Shown in pieces: positions 19,417 through 27,323 of a stretch of DNA of 64,000 nt. Made by a program: the position numbers and the translations under genes. Source of the stretch: Marinobacter halophilus (lineage in GTDB: Bacteria; Pseudomonadota; Gammaproteobacteria; Pseudomonadales; Oleiphilaceae); the NCBI RefSeq assembly GCF_003007685.1, contig NZ_PXNN01000013.1:1-64000 (forward strand). Reading direction: 5' to 3'. Position 1 is the stretch's first letter; each line of letters starts with the position of its first letter. The notes beneath the pieces were generated by a model. It had not been told where the DNA came from, searched no databases, and saw only the letters and a list, made by a program, of their open reading frames with translations.

Positions 19417-19572
19417 TCAGCGCCGGCTCTCGTTGAGCACGAATCGCTCAACTGCAAATTACACCGCCTCATTCAGCCCAAGGCCCTCATCTGCGGCTTT
19501 CATCGCCAATTTCCTGTGCAACTTACGGCCAATGCGAATATTGAAAGATCCCTTGAATTGGCTTCTGGACAC
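19417..19572 (-). pseudogene. HicB-like antitoxin remnant with nonsense codon
   Basis: The minus strand reads FKGSFNIRIGRKLHRKLAMKA, then ADEGLGLNEAV, an in-frame TAA at 19461-19459, and FAVERFVLNESRR to a TGA. This matches the C-terminal ribbon-helix-helix of HicB-type antitoxins, with the conserved end continuing beyond the stop. No N-terminal domain and no HicA partner are found. From 19573 to 19729 I see only short hairpins and no gene. Confidence 0.6.
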
Positions 19573-19729
19573 TCACCCCCTCTGTCAGCCTACTATGTGC
19601 GGGGGCAGAGCCGTATAAACTGGTAACTAAGGCAACGGCGCTGATTAGCAACAGCGCCAATATGCCAAGCACCACAACCTGGCCTATACTCCTGAATCAT
19701 TAACCTATCGGCGGATCCGCTCTCTTTTC

Positions 19730-20308
19730 ATGACAACACCAACCTGCTGGATTATTGCCGGCCCCAATGGTTCCGGCAAAACAACGTTTGCCAGGGATTT
19801 TCTGCCAAATGTCGCCGGCACATCCCGCTTCATTAATGCAGACCTGATTGCCGCTGGCCTTTCTCCTTTCGCTCCGGAAGAGGAACTGATGGCCGCAAGC
19901 CGGATTTTCCTTGGTCAGATTGAACAGTGCATTCGGGCGCGCGCGAGTTTCGGCTTTGAGACAACGCTTGCCGGGCGAACTTACCTGAAGTTGATTCAAC
20001 GGCTGCAGGCTGAAAACTGGCGCGTTGAGCTCACCTACCTCGCGCTGCCTGATCCCGAACTGTCTCGCCTGCGTGTTGCCGAAAGGGTTTCTCACGGCGG
20101 CCACAATATTCCGTTAAAAGATATCGCACGACGATTTCCACGCAGCCTTAGAAATTTATTCAACGAGTTCAGCGTAACGGCTGACCACTCCGTTTGCTTG
20201 ATGAACAATCAGTCTCCGCCAAAACTTGTGTTTGAAAACCAGGGCGAAAAGCGGATAATTCATAACAATGAACTGTATGAACGACTGCAAGAGGAATCGC
20301 AAAAGTGA
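19730..20308 (+). CDS. Zeta-toxin-family P-loop kinase
   Basis: 192 residues with Walker [10 protein letters not shown] (11-19), [18 protein letters not shown], the [13 protein letters not shown] strand, [14 protein letters not shown] and the C-terminal end typical of zeta-like kinases. Zeta toxins phosphorylate UDP-N-acetylglucosamine and block wall synthesis; some relatives act on other small substrates. The stop codon overlaps the start (GTG) of a 64-residue partner. The order is toxin first, antitoxin second, unlike classic epsilon-zeta. Target unproven. Confidence 0.85.
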   Translation: MTTPTCWIIAGPNGSGKTTFARDFLPNVAGTSRFINADLIAAGLSPFAPEEELMAASRIFLGQIEQCIRARASFGFETTLAGRTYLKLIQRLQAENWRVELTYLALPDPELSRLRVAERVSHGGHNIPLKDIARRFPRSLRNLFNEFSVTADHSVCLMNNQSPPKLVFENQGEKRIIHNNELYERLQEESQK

Positions 20309-20499
20309 TCACCACCCCCAAACCGTCAGCGATTACCTCCGAAGCGATTCTGGAAAGTCTGTCCAGAGCCGTAGAGCAGGAGCTTGACCGTAAACGCCGC
20401 CTGGGACACTACTACGTAACCTCTGAGAATGGAGAAATCGTTTTTCACGGGGAAGACGCGCCTACGACCAAAAGCTCCGAGCCAAAAGCCGCGCGCTAA
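20305..20499 (+). CDS. Small putative antitoxin partner of the zeta-like kinase
   Basis: 64 residues, start GTG at 20305 overlapping the kinase stop by 4 nt with AGAGGAA upstream. The sequence ([38 protein letters not shown]) is an N-terminal helix followed by a short beta segment and a charged tail; no helix-turn-helix is visible. The overlap, size and position suggest a cognate antitoxin. I do not recognise a named family. Confidence 0.65.
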   Translation: MITTPKPSAITSEAILESLSRAVEQELDRKRRLGHYYVTSENGEIVFHGEDAPTTKSSEPKAAR

Positions 20500-20513
20500 T
20501 TTCATTGCAACCT

Positions 20514-20566
20514 AGCGTCAGACCCCAAGACATTTCGTGCCGTCAAATGTACGGGGGTCTGACCCC
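20514..20566. repeat. Type-1 repeat, orientation A, left arm eroded
   Basis: 53-nt span; left arm starts AGCGTCAGACCCC instead of GGGGTC. Loop CGTGCCGTC is identical to the next copy at 21593. It is placed between the antitoxin stop and the stop of the convergent gene. Confidence 0.85.
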
Positions 20567-20578
20567 GACCTCTCAAAT

Positions 20579-21403
20579 TCACGCCCGAACAAACATCCCC
20601 TCAAACAACGCCGTGCGCCGCATCAGTTGTTTGTCCTCTTCCCGAAACTCAGGGTACTCCGGATCCAGTTCGATCAGGCCCAGTATGCGGTACAGGGTGA
20701 GCATCCGGGACTTCAGCGCCCAGGCAACCTGCATTTCCTCGCTGATATAGGCCTTGGGCTCGGCGCTCTGGAGTAGTGGCGGAAAGGCTTGCAGAATGTC
20801 GCCCAGGTATTCGCGTACCGGCCGCCACTGCTCACCCTTTTCCGCCAGCAACCAGAAACAGAATGGGCCGACGTATTGCACGTCTTCCAGTCCCTCCTGG
20901 TAGTCCATCCAGGCCCAATTCAATTGCGACAGAGCCGCTGAAAGCATATCCCGGTAGAGTGTCACCCAGCCCTTTTTCGCAAGGCGAGTTGCCGCCGTCT
21001 TTTTCAGCAGCAGGCGACCTTTTTCCTTTTTGGTGAGTCCGGCGATTTCCAGCAGCACCCGGGTAAGGTTTACCGGCAAAACGTCTTGTTCAGAACGAAT
21101 CGAGCCAATCCGTGCTGGCGACAGCACAACGTTTTCGCCGGCCGCGTCAATCATCGTCCGCACCTCGCGCAGGGGCAGGTTACCTTTGCCTGTCAGGCGA
21201 ATGCCTTTGTCGCCCATGGCGTCGATTAATGCCTTGGCCATGCGGACCACCGGGGCGGTATCCAGGGTTTCGAGGACGGTTTCTGCGTTAAAAAGCGGCC
21301 GGAATACCAAGGGGCAGTTCAGCGGGCTCTGAAGCAGCTCATCCATTTGGTTCGGGCTCAGTCCGTAAAAGTCGCTGGAGGACGGGCCAATCTCACCGGC
21401 CAT
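20579..21403 (-). CDS. Unknown protein downstream of a pRiA4b ORF-3 fragment
   Basis: 274 residues from ATG 21403 (MAGEIGPSSSDFYGLSPNQMDELLQSPLNCPLVF). Mixed alpha helical, no signal peptide or membrane segment, no catalytic motif recognised. A lysine-rich stretch LTKKEKGRLLLKKTAATRLAKKG sits mid-protein and several Trp/Tyr-rich helices follow. It overlaps the end of the small pRiA4b-like frame by 11 nt, in another frame. A longer open frame to 21496 exists but runs antisense-like through the neighbour. It may once have been part of, or coupled to, the pRiA4b-type protein. Function unknown. Confidence 0.6.
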   Translation of the reverse strand: MAGEIGPSSSDFYGLSPNQMDELLQSPLNCPLVFRPLFNAETVLETLDTAPVVRMAKALIDAMGDKGIRLTGKGNLPLREVRTMIDAAGENVVLSPARIGSIRSEQDVLPVNLTRVLLEIAGLTKKEKGRLLLKKTAATRLAKKGWVTLYRDMLSAALSQLNWAWMDYQEGLEDVQYVGPFCFWLLAEKGEQWRPVREYLGDILQAFPPLLQSAEPKAYISEEMQVAWALKSRMLTLYRILGLIELDPEYPEFREEDKQLMRRTALFEGMFVRA

Positions 21404-21575
21404 CTTTTGCCTGAAACAAATGAAGGTGCGACGCCTGCCACCCCATCGCGACCTGAATGATTCGGTGCAAATCCTGAAAGCTGGCCTCCGGCGCAATCAG
21501 CACCCGCCGCCAGATAGGCGGCTGCGCGCCCATGAGCGAGACTTTAATCTGGTAAACCTTGTTCGGCTTGGGCAT
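21393..21575 (-). pseudogene. Plasmid pRiA4b ORF-3-like protein, truncated
   Basis: 60 residues: VYQIKVSLMGAQPPIWRRV, LIAPEASFQDLHRIIQVAMGW, QASHLHLFQAKDG, the N-terminal third of the pRiA4b ORF-3-like fold (about 180 residues in full members). The frame then stops at TGA where the family continues. GGAG precedes the ATG, so a short peptide may still be made. Either a deletion or a frameshift removed the rest. Confidence 0.65.
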
Positions 21576-21592
21576 ACGGGCTCCAGTAATTT

Positions 21593-21645
21593 GGGGTCAG
21601 ACCCCAAGACATTTCGTGCCGTCAAATGTACTGGAGTCTGACCCC
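21593..21645. repeat. Type-1 repeat, orientation A
   Basis: 53-nt core, CAAGACATTT / AAATGTACTGG, loop CGTGCCGTC; right outer arm GGAGTCTGACCCC has one change. It lies between the pRiA4b fragment and parD. Confidence 0.88.
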
Positions 21646-21713
21646 GGCATTCAACTTGGCATCCTTGCCCCCTCATGGCAATATATGCCAATAGCATCAG
21701 CGGAGGTACTATC

Positions 21714-21995
21714 ATGGCGACCAGAAACATCGTTCTTACCGATCACCAGGATCAGCTGGTTGGCGCGCTGGTAAAGGCCGGTCGCTACCAGAATGCCAGC
21801 GAGGTACTGCGCGAAGGGCTTCGTCTGGTGGAGGAGAAAGAAGTGCAGCATCAGCGAAAACTTCTGGAGCTTCGGGGTGCGCTGGAAGAAGGCTTAGCGG
21901 ATGTGGAAGCAGGCCGTACAGCCAGTCTTGGTGTTGGCGAGGACATTACAAACTACCTTACGCGCAGATCCTCAGAGCTGATCCAAAAGGACTAA
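21714..21995 (+). CDS. parD: ParD-like antitoxin
   Basis: 93 residues. Ribbon-helix-helix N-terminus (MATRNIVLTDHQDQLVGALVKAGRYQNASEVLREGLRLVEE) and a C-terminal toxin-binding tail, typical of ParD/CopG antitoxins that repress their own operon and neutralise ParE. GGAGG sits 7 nt before the ATG at 21714; the earlier ATG at 21675 lacks this. ParE follows after 5 nt. Confidence 0.92.
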   Translation: MATRNIVLTDHQDQLVGALVKAGRYQNASEVLREGLRLVEEKEVQHQRKLLELRGALEEGLADVEAGRTASLGVGEDITNYLTRRSSELIQKD

Positions 21996-22000
21996 ACCCA

Positions 22001-22339
22001 ATGTCGCCACTATGGACGGTGGAGCTCTCCAGAAAAGCACGCGATGACTTCGACAACATCATTCGTCATACCTTCGAAAACTTCGGACATCATCAGGCCA
22101 AGCGGTACAGCGAATTGATTGCCAACTCGCTCCGAGAATTATCAGAGCAAGGCCCCAGTCACTCTCTCGCCAACGACCGGTCCGGGTTAATCGCCGGAAT
22201 TCAAAGCATACCGATCCAAAGAAGCACATATAAGGCCAGGCACCTGGTTTTCTTCAAGGCCTCTACCGACGAAAAGGTAAGAAAACTCGTTGTTGTGCGT
22301 ATCCTCCACGAATCCATGGATTTTGGCGAGCATCTTTGA
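22001..22339 (+). CDS. parE: ParE-like toxin
   Basis: 112 residues of the RelE/ParE fold: LSRKARDDFDNIIRHTFENFGHHQAKRYSELI, then RSTYKARHLVFFKAS and the C-terminal VVVRILHESMDFGEHL. ParE toxins poison DNA gyrase. It is the second gene of a parDE operon, with AAAGG upstream of the ATG. Intact length suggests a working pair. Confidence 0.9.
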   Translation: MSPLWTVELSRKARDDFDNIIRHTFENFGHHQAKRYSELIANSLRELSEQGPSHSLANDRSGLIAGIQSIPIQRSTYKARHLVFFKASTDEKVRKLVVVRILHESMDFGEHL

Positions 22340-22342
22340 ATT

Positions 22343-22395
22343 GGGGTCAGACCCCAAGACATTTCACCCCATCAAATGTCCGGGGGTCTGACCCC
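22343..22395. repeat. Type-1 repeat, orientation A
   Basis: 53-nt core, CAAGACATTT / AAATGTCCG, loop CACCCCATC. It begins 3 nt after the parE stop and ends 5 nt before the sigma-54-type promoter. Confidence 0.9.
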
Positions 22396-22400
22396 AAAAC

Positions 22401-22416
22401 TGGCACACCTTTCGCA
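22401..22416 (+). promoter_or_regulatory. Sigma-54-type promoter for the TPR/methyltransferase gene
   Basis: TGGCACACCTTTCGCA has the -24 GG and -12 GC at correct spacing and differs from the flagellin 2 box at only two positions, including the same TCGC variant. Both are preceded by AAAACT or AAAAACT. It lies 82 nt before the ATG. Confidence 0.68.
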
Positions 22417-22498
22417 ATACCTCTTCCAAAGCACGGCAAAACGTCAAAAAACTGCAGACCTTTGCCGCATCAGACTATGGCTGGTAACGAGGTGTTCC

Positions 22499-24502
22499 AT
22501 GCAAGTACAACATCATAACGCTCATCTTCCCCGCTCGGTTCAGGCTCAGGTGGCGCGGTTGGTTTTGCAGGCGAATCTGGCGTACGGGGAGTCCAACAGT
22601 AACGGGCTTACCTACGTGCAGCGGCTGAAGGCCCGTAAAGAATGCCGGGAGTATCTGGACCAGGCGCTGACCATGGAGCCGGAGAGCCCCGCCGCCCTTG
22701 GCCTGTTAGGCCGGGTGGAGATGGACGACGGCCAGCTGGAGAAAGCCCACTCGCTGTTCAATGCCAGCCTCAACAGCCAGCCCGGGCAGGCGCAGCAGTA
22801 TTGCAACCTGGGCTACTGGGCGATGAAGAGCGAGCGGCCGGCCCTGGCGGAAGAGTACTTCCTGCGGGCGCTGGAATGCGACCGGCAATCCGCCGCCGCT
22901 TTCTGCGGTGTGGCCCATGCCAAGCGCCTGCAGGGGCAATTTGATGTGGCTTACCTGCACTACCGCAAGCTGCTGCAAACCGGATCCCGGTTGGACTCGG
23001 TGTATTCCGGCATGCTCAGCTGTGCCCAGCATCTACACATCCACAAAGCCGATGCCGAGCTGGCGCAGGATGCCATCGCCCTGCTTCGGAAAGACGGCCT
23101 GCCCCATCAGGAAATCGGCCGTTTTGTCGGTGCCATCGTCCAACAGCAATACGATCTGGATAACCCGAACGCCGAAGTGATGCTGGATGCCGCCGCCGAA
23201 GACGAATTGTTGATTCTGGCCTTGCAGAAGACCCTGATGCCGAACGCGGCGGTGGAAGAGCTGGTGGTCATGCTCCGCCGCGCCGTGATGGCGGAAGTGG
23301 CCCAAACCGCCAGCCTGCGCGATGAATTGCAGCCACTGTGCCTGGCCATTGCCGAGTACGCGGACCGCACCGGCTACGCCCTGGCGGCGGAAGATGATGA
23401 AGAGCGCCTGGCCGCCACCATCAACGACAGCATCGTGGCACAGTTTGCCGTGCGCGAACCCCAGGAAGCCCTGATTGGCTCGCTGATGATCAGCGCCATG
23501 TACGGCGCCCTGTTCCATCAGAGCTTTGCCATGCAGCTCGGCCAATGGAACCTGGTGGACTGGCCCCTGGCCATGCAGCCGGTAATGGCCGCCAGCTACT
23601 ATAACCGCGGCGAAGAAGAAGCCATCAAACAGAATTTTGACGAGAAGGCGGAAGAACTCTGCCTGGCCAAAACCGACGTACCCCAAGCCTGGCCCGCGTG
23701 GAGCCAGCTGGCCTATCGCACCGAAACCAGCCTGAAATCGGTGATGGCTCAGGAACTCGGCCTGAACACCCACAACCTGCCCGCCACCCTGCGCATCATC
23801 GTGTGCGGCGCCCAGTCCGGCCAGCGCGCCATGGAACTGGCGCAGTACCTGGATGACGTGGAAGTGATCGCGGTCGACGAATCCCTGGCCAACATCGCCA
23901 AAGCCACCCGCATGGCGCAGACCCTGAACATGGACAATATCGTGTTCTGGCCCTGGTCTATCGCCCAGCGCTTCGTGGCCGACGGCCATCAGGTGCACTG
24001 GGTAGAAGTGGGCCGCCTGCCCTCACCGGCGATGACCGAACTGTCGCTGGCTGCGCTGGTGAACACGGCTTCGGTCGCCGGCGCGGTGGTCCACATGCAC
24101 ACCGGCATGGCCGAACAGACCACCGGCGACAAACAGATCCGCAGTCTGGTGCAGGATCACCAGCTGCAACCCACCCGCACCAGCCTGCGCCAACTGCGCC
24201 GCATGGTGCTGGCCAACAAGCACGATGCATCCTGGAATGGCTTGCTGCAGGACGACGACTTCTACAGCCTCGGCGGCTGCCGCGACCGCTGGTTCCGCCC
24301 GCAAGATGCCAGTCAGCTGAAAGAACTGCTGGCGCTGGTGCGCAACGAAGTGGAATGGAAACTGGTCAAAGCCCGCGACGAAGACGGCCACAGCCTGGCC
24401 ACCGGCCCGGTGCAGCGGCAAATTCAGGCCGAAGCCCTGGGCAGTGAAGTGCAAAGCCTGATGGGCCAGAACCTCAGCGTCTACTTCCAACGCCGCCGAT
24501 AA
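22499..24502 (+). CDS. TPR protein with C-terminal methyltransferase-like domain
   Basis: 667 residues. TPR-like helical repeats span about 10-190 (KECREYLDQALTMEPESPAALGLLGRVEMDDGQ and following). A helical middle follows. From about 430 there is a Rossmann-type segment, TLRIIVCGAQSGQRAMELAQYL then VEVIAVDES, resembling motifs I and II of class I SAM methyltransferases, and a tail DDFYSLGGCRDRWFRPQ seen in TPR-methyltransferase fusions. Start at 22499 follows GAGGTG; the frame upstream is repeat-derived. Its promoter matches that of flagellin 2, hinting at a role in flagellin modification or export. That role is inference; motif I lacks the classic GxGxG. Confidence 0.75.
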   Translation: MQVQHHNAHLPRSVQAQVARLVLQANLAYGESNSNGLTYVQRLKARKECREYLDQALTMEPESPAALGLLGRVEMDDGQLEKAHSLFNASLNSQPGQAQQYCNLGYWAMKSERPALAEEYFLRALECDRQSAAAFCGVAHAKRLQGQFDVAYLHYRKLLQTGSRLDSVYSGMLSCAQHLHIHKADAELAQDAIALLRKDGLPHQEIGRFVGAIVQQQYDLDNPNAEVMLDAAAEDELLILALQKTLMPNAAVEELVVMLRRAVMAEVAQTASLRDELQPLCLAIAEYADRTGYALAAEDDEERLAATINDSIVAQFAVREPQEALIGSLMISAMYGALFHQSFAMQLGQWNLVDWPLAMQPVMAASYYNRGEEEAIKQNFDEKAEELCLAKTDVPQAWPAWSQLAYRTETSLKSVMAQELGLNTHNLPATLRIIVCGAQSGQRAMELAQYLDDVEVIAVDESLANIAKATRMAQTLNMDNIVFWPWSIAQRFVADGHQVHWVEVGRLPSPAMTELSLAALVNTASVAGAVVHMHTGMAEQTTGDKQIRSLVQDHQLQPTRTSLRQLRRMVLANKHDASWNGLLQDDDFYSLGGCRDRWFRPQDASQLKELLALVRNEVEWKLVKARDEDGHSLATGPVQRQIQAEALGSEVQSLMGQNLSVYFQRRR

Positions 24503-24507
24503 CAGTT

Positions 24508-24560
24508 GGGGTCAGACCCCAGGACATTTGGTGAGGTGAAATGTCCGGGGGTCTGACCCC
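24508..24560. repeat. Type-1 repeat, mixed orientation
   Basis: 53-nt core with CAGGACATTT / AAATGTCCG and loop GGTGAGGTG, the same loop as the copy at 6360. It separates the stops of two convergent genes by a few bases on each side. Confidence 0.9.
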
Positions 24561-24562
24561 AG

Positions 24563-26011
24563 TTACATATAGGGGATGAGGGATTCGCCGTAGAGGTGGA
24601 GGTCTTCTAGGATTTGCTGCTTCTGGGGCGGCAGTTCGGGGTCTGCGGCCAGTCTTTGCAGGTCCAGGCCGTAGGCTTCGAGGGAGCGCCAGCCTTTTTT
24701 GGGCTGCATCAGGCGTTGGCTGCGGAAGGTTTCCCAGCGCTCGGATTCTTCCCCGGTGAGGGTATCCGGGTAGTTGCGGGCGCGGTAGCGGAACAGCAGT
24801 TCCGGCAGGCGCGGGTCTTCGAAGGTGACGTCCTGCTCGCCCAGAGTTTCCACCGGCTGGCTCAGTAACCGGTTGAGATTTTCCCGGTCGGTTTTGCTGA
24901 TGAAGCCGCCGGCGTAAAGCTGTTCGTCCGGGTCGGTCAGGTCACTGCCTTCAAACTGCCGGTCGAAGGCTTCGGCGATGCGGGCCGGCAAGTCTGCGGC
25001 TTTGCGGAGTTTGGCGAGGTTGGCCCGGAGCACGTCGCCGTTCAGTTCCAGTGCCGCCAGGCGTTCTTCCGAGAGTGATTTCAACATGGTGGCCGGGGCC
25101 AGCACCGGGCACTTGTTCAACTGCACGCCTTTCAGGGGAAAGCGGCTTACGCCTTCGCCCAGTGCCGCCTGAGACGTAAACACTCGCTCACGAATCTGCT
25201 CAACACTGGCGCCAATCAGCTCGTCCGGGTCTTGCCGCAGGTCGTACACAATCACCAGATTTTTGTTGGTCGGGTGCTCGGCCACCGGCGCCACCAGCGC
25301 ACAGGCGCCCCGGCTGGCCGGGTATTTGGCGGAGATGTGGAACACCGGCTTCATGGCGGCAGTGTCCAGCATCTGGCGGGCGGAGTGCTTGTCTTTGTTG
25401 TTCAGCACAAACTCGAACAGCTTGGGCTGTTTCTCTTTGATCAGCTTGGCCACGGCGATGGTGGCCAACACATCCGACATGGCGTCGTGCGCGCTTTCAT
25501 GGGCGATGCCGTTGGCCACGGTCAGTTCTTCCAGCTTGAAACTGGGGCTGCCATTTTCCTTGCGCGGCCAGTTGATGCCTTCCGGGCGCAGGGCGAAGGT
25601 CAGCCGCACCATATCGATGATGTCCCAGCGGGAATTGCCATTCTGCCATTCACGGGCGTAAGCATCGCGCAGGTTGCGGTACAGGGTGTGGCGGGTCACT
25701 TCGTCGTCAAAGCGCAGGCTGTTGTAGCCCACCGCGCAGGTGCCAGGCTGGCTGAAGGCTTCGTTGATCTGGGCGATAAACTCCGCTTCCGGAAAGCCCT
25801 CTTCCAGCGCCTTTTGCGGGGTGATACCCGTAATCAGGCAGGCTTCCGGGGACGGCAGATAGTCGTCTGCCGGTTTGCAGTAGATCACCAACGGATCTTC
25901 GATCACGTTCAGGTCCGCATCGGTGCGCACCCCCGCAAACTGGGAGGGGCGGTCGTGTACCGGGTCCACGCCGAAGGTTTCGTAATCGTGCCAGTAAAAA
26001 GAGCGGATCAA
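24563..26011 (-). CDS. sbcB: Exodeoxyribonuclease I
   Basis: 482 residues, full length for ExoI, a 3'-5' single-strand DNA exonuclease used in recombination and mismatch repair. DEDDh motifs: HDYETFG (8-14), GYNSLRFDDEVTRHTLYRN, and HDAMSDVLATIAV; the C-terminal ExoI domain ends LYGESLIPYM. The start is TTG at 26011, with AGGAG 7 nt upstream. That AGGAG is inside a strong hairpin (26013-26052), so initiation may be controlled. The stop lies 3 nt from a type-1 repeat. Confidence 0.96.
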   Translation of the reverse strand: MIRSFYWHDYETFGVDPVHDRPSQFAGVRTDADLNVIEDPLVIYCKPADDYLPSPEACLITGITPQKALEEGFPEAEFIAQINEAFSQPGTCAVGYNSLRFDDEVTRHTLYRNLRDAYAREWQNGNSRWDIIDMVRLTFALRPEGINWPRKENGSPSFKLEELTVANGIAHESAHDAMSDVLATIAVAKLIKEKQPKLFEFVLNNKDKHSARQMLDTAAMKPVFHISAKYPASRGACALVAPVAEHPTNKNLVIVYDLRQDPDELIGASVEQIRERVFTSQAALGEGVSRFPLKGVQLNKCPVLAPATMLKSLSEERLAALELNGDVLRANLAKLRKAADLPARIAEAFDRQFEGSDLTDPDEQLYAGGFISKTDRENLNRLLSQPVETLGEQDVTFEDPRLPELLFRYRARNYPDTLTGEESERWETFRSQRLMQPKKGWRSLEAYGLDLQRLAADPELPPQKQQILEDLHLYGESLIPYM

Positions 26012-26012
26012 A

Positions 26013-26052
26013 GGTAGGCTCCTGCCAAAGGGATCAAGAGCAGGAGTCTACC
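26013..26052 (-). promoter_or_regulatory. Hairpin covering the sbcB ribosome-binding site
   Basis: GGTAGGCTCCTGC (26013-26025) and GCAGGAGTCTACC (26040-26052) form a 13-bp stem with one mismatch and a 14-nt loop. On the minus strand the 3' arm holds the AGGAG of sbcB. The hairpin starts 5 nt after the stop of the upstream gene, so it may both end that transcript and mask the sbcB site. Confidence 0.65.
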
Positions 26053-26057
26053 AAAAA

Positions 26058-26951
26058 TCAAAACAACTTCGTCCCCATATCCACCTGATGGGTGCGCAAG
26101 CGGTCCACGCCGTCACCGGTCAACTGGCTGAGATCCAGCGTCATGTTGGTGGGCAGGTTAATGAACACGCCCTTACCCACGTTGAGGGTGTTGGTGCCAT
26201 CCAGGCTTTCCCAGCTGACATCGCCGTCACGCTGGAAACCGATGAAGAAACCGTCGGTGAAGGCCACCTCACCCTCGCCAGCACCCTCATCGCCAATAAT
26301 GATGGATCTAAGATTGGTCAACGGCGCGCAGTTCACCCCGGAAACACAGGAAACCGGCTCATTGCCCGTAGGCGCAAGACCAATGTGAGATGCCCGGAAG
26401 TGGGTGGCCGTTTCGCCCTCCCCCGCAAACAGGGTGGTGTCGTAAACGGTTCCCGAGCCCTCTTCCCGAATCTTGAGCCCGGCAATGTTGCCGCTGAAAC
26501 TGGTGGTGCTAGATGACACCGAACCGCGAGCCTGCTGAAAGCCCATGCGAAATCCGGCCAGGCCGCCAGCGTCTTCCGCCAGTTCAATGTAAGGCCGCCG
26601 GGCTTCGAACGGAATCACTTCACCTTCGTTATAGGTGCGACCATTGAACACGTCACCATCGGCACGGGCGATGTGGCCCAGCGCCAGGTGACTGGCCGTA
26701 AAGTCAGCACCGCCATCAATCTGGCCGACCTGGATATTGTCTACGTTCACCCGCGTTTCCACATCCATACCCAGGGTCATCCGGGTAAAGTCATGGTTTT
26801 CGCCGGCAATGTTTTCTACCTGCATAAAGGCCTGCCCGGTCACCTCACCCATCGCATTTTCAGAAATGGGCTTGAGATCGGCCTGGGCAACGGGCGAAAT
26901 ACCCAGGCAGAACATGGCAAGGGCAGCGTATCCGTACGCTTGCTTGGTCAT
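26058..26951 (-). CDS. DUF6160-type exported protein
   Basis: 297 residues with a signal peptide (MTKQAYGYAALAMFCLGISPVAQA, cut before DLKP) and the motif ISENAMGEVTGQAF seen at the mature N-terminus of DUF6160 proteins. The remainder is beta-rich with Gly/Asp/Thr repeats and two Cys (CVSGVNC) that could form a disulphide. Probably periplasmic or surface-exposed. Molecular role unknown. It is divergent from the response-regulator operon. Confidence 0.7.
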   Translation of the reverse strand: MTKQAYGYAALAMFCLGISPVAQADLKPISENAMGEVTGQAFMQVENIAGENHDFTRMTLGMDVETRVNVDNIQVGQIDGGADFTASHLALGHIARADGDVFNGRTYNEGEVIPFEARRPYIELAEDAGGLAGFRMGFQQARGSVSSSTTSFSGNIAGLKIREEGSGTVYDTTLFAGEGETATHFRASHIGLAPTGNEPVSCVSGVNCAPLTNLRSIIIGDEGAGEGEVAFTDGFFIGFQRDGDVSWESLDGTNTLNVGKGVFINLPTNMTLDLSQLTGDGVDRLRTHQVDMGTKLF

Positions 26952-27115
26952 AATAAGTGTCTCTGATTGTTTTAGTGAGTCGGCTTCCGACGCCAGACTC
27001 CATGCCGCCCGTTTATTATGTTTTTCGGTGCTGGCATGCGGCCACGTTATTCTTTGTAACGTTATGTTTCATTTCGACCGCCAGCAGACTATAGCCGAGC
27101 ACCTTGCGTACATTG

Positions 27116-27131
27116 CGTGAGTAACATCACA
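27116..27131. promoter_or_regulatory. CRP/Vfr-like binding site
   Basis: CGTGA-GTAACA-TCACA: a near match to TGTGA-N6-TCACA with one mismatch. It sits in the 372-nt divergent region (26952-27323) between the DUF6160 gene and the REC-CheX operon. That region also has a TATACT -10-like box at 27284-27289; nothing else is recognised there. Confidence 0.5.
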
Positions 27132-27323
27132 TTCAGCCATTACGCAAACGTCATTTAATGTTCAAGCATGATGGCAATCACAGGTTTACACTGTTCATTA
27201 AGCATAAAAGGCCCACGAACGCTGATGACAATCGCATCGGAAACCACTGATGTAGCTCACGTGTACACATCTTTGAGGCCTGATATACTAACCGACTTTA
27301 CCAACGGTTCCAGATGGCACCCA

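Noticed and set aside
21404..21496. N-terminal Arg-rich extension of the unknown protein at 20579
   Set aside because: It is a second frame through the pRiA4b-like coding sequence and looks non-coding.
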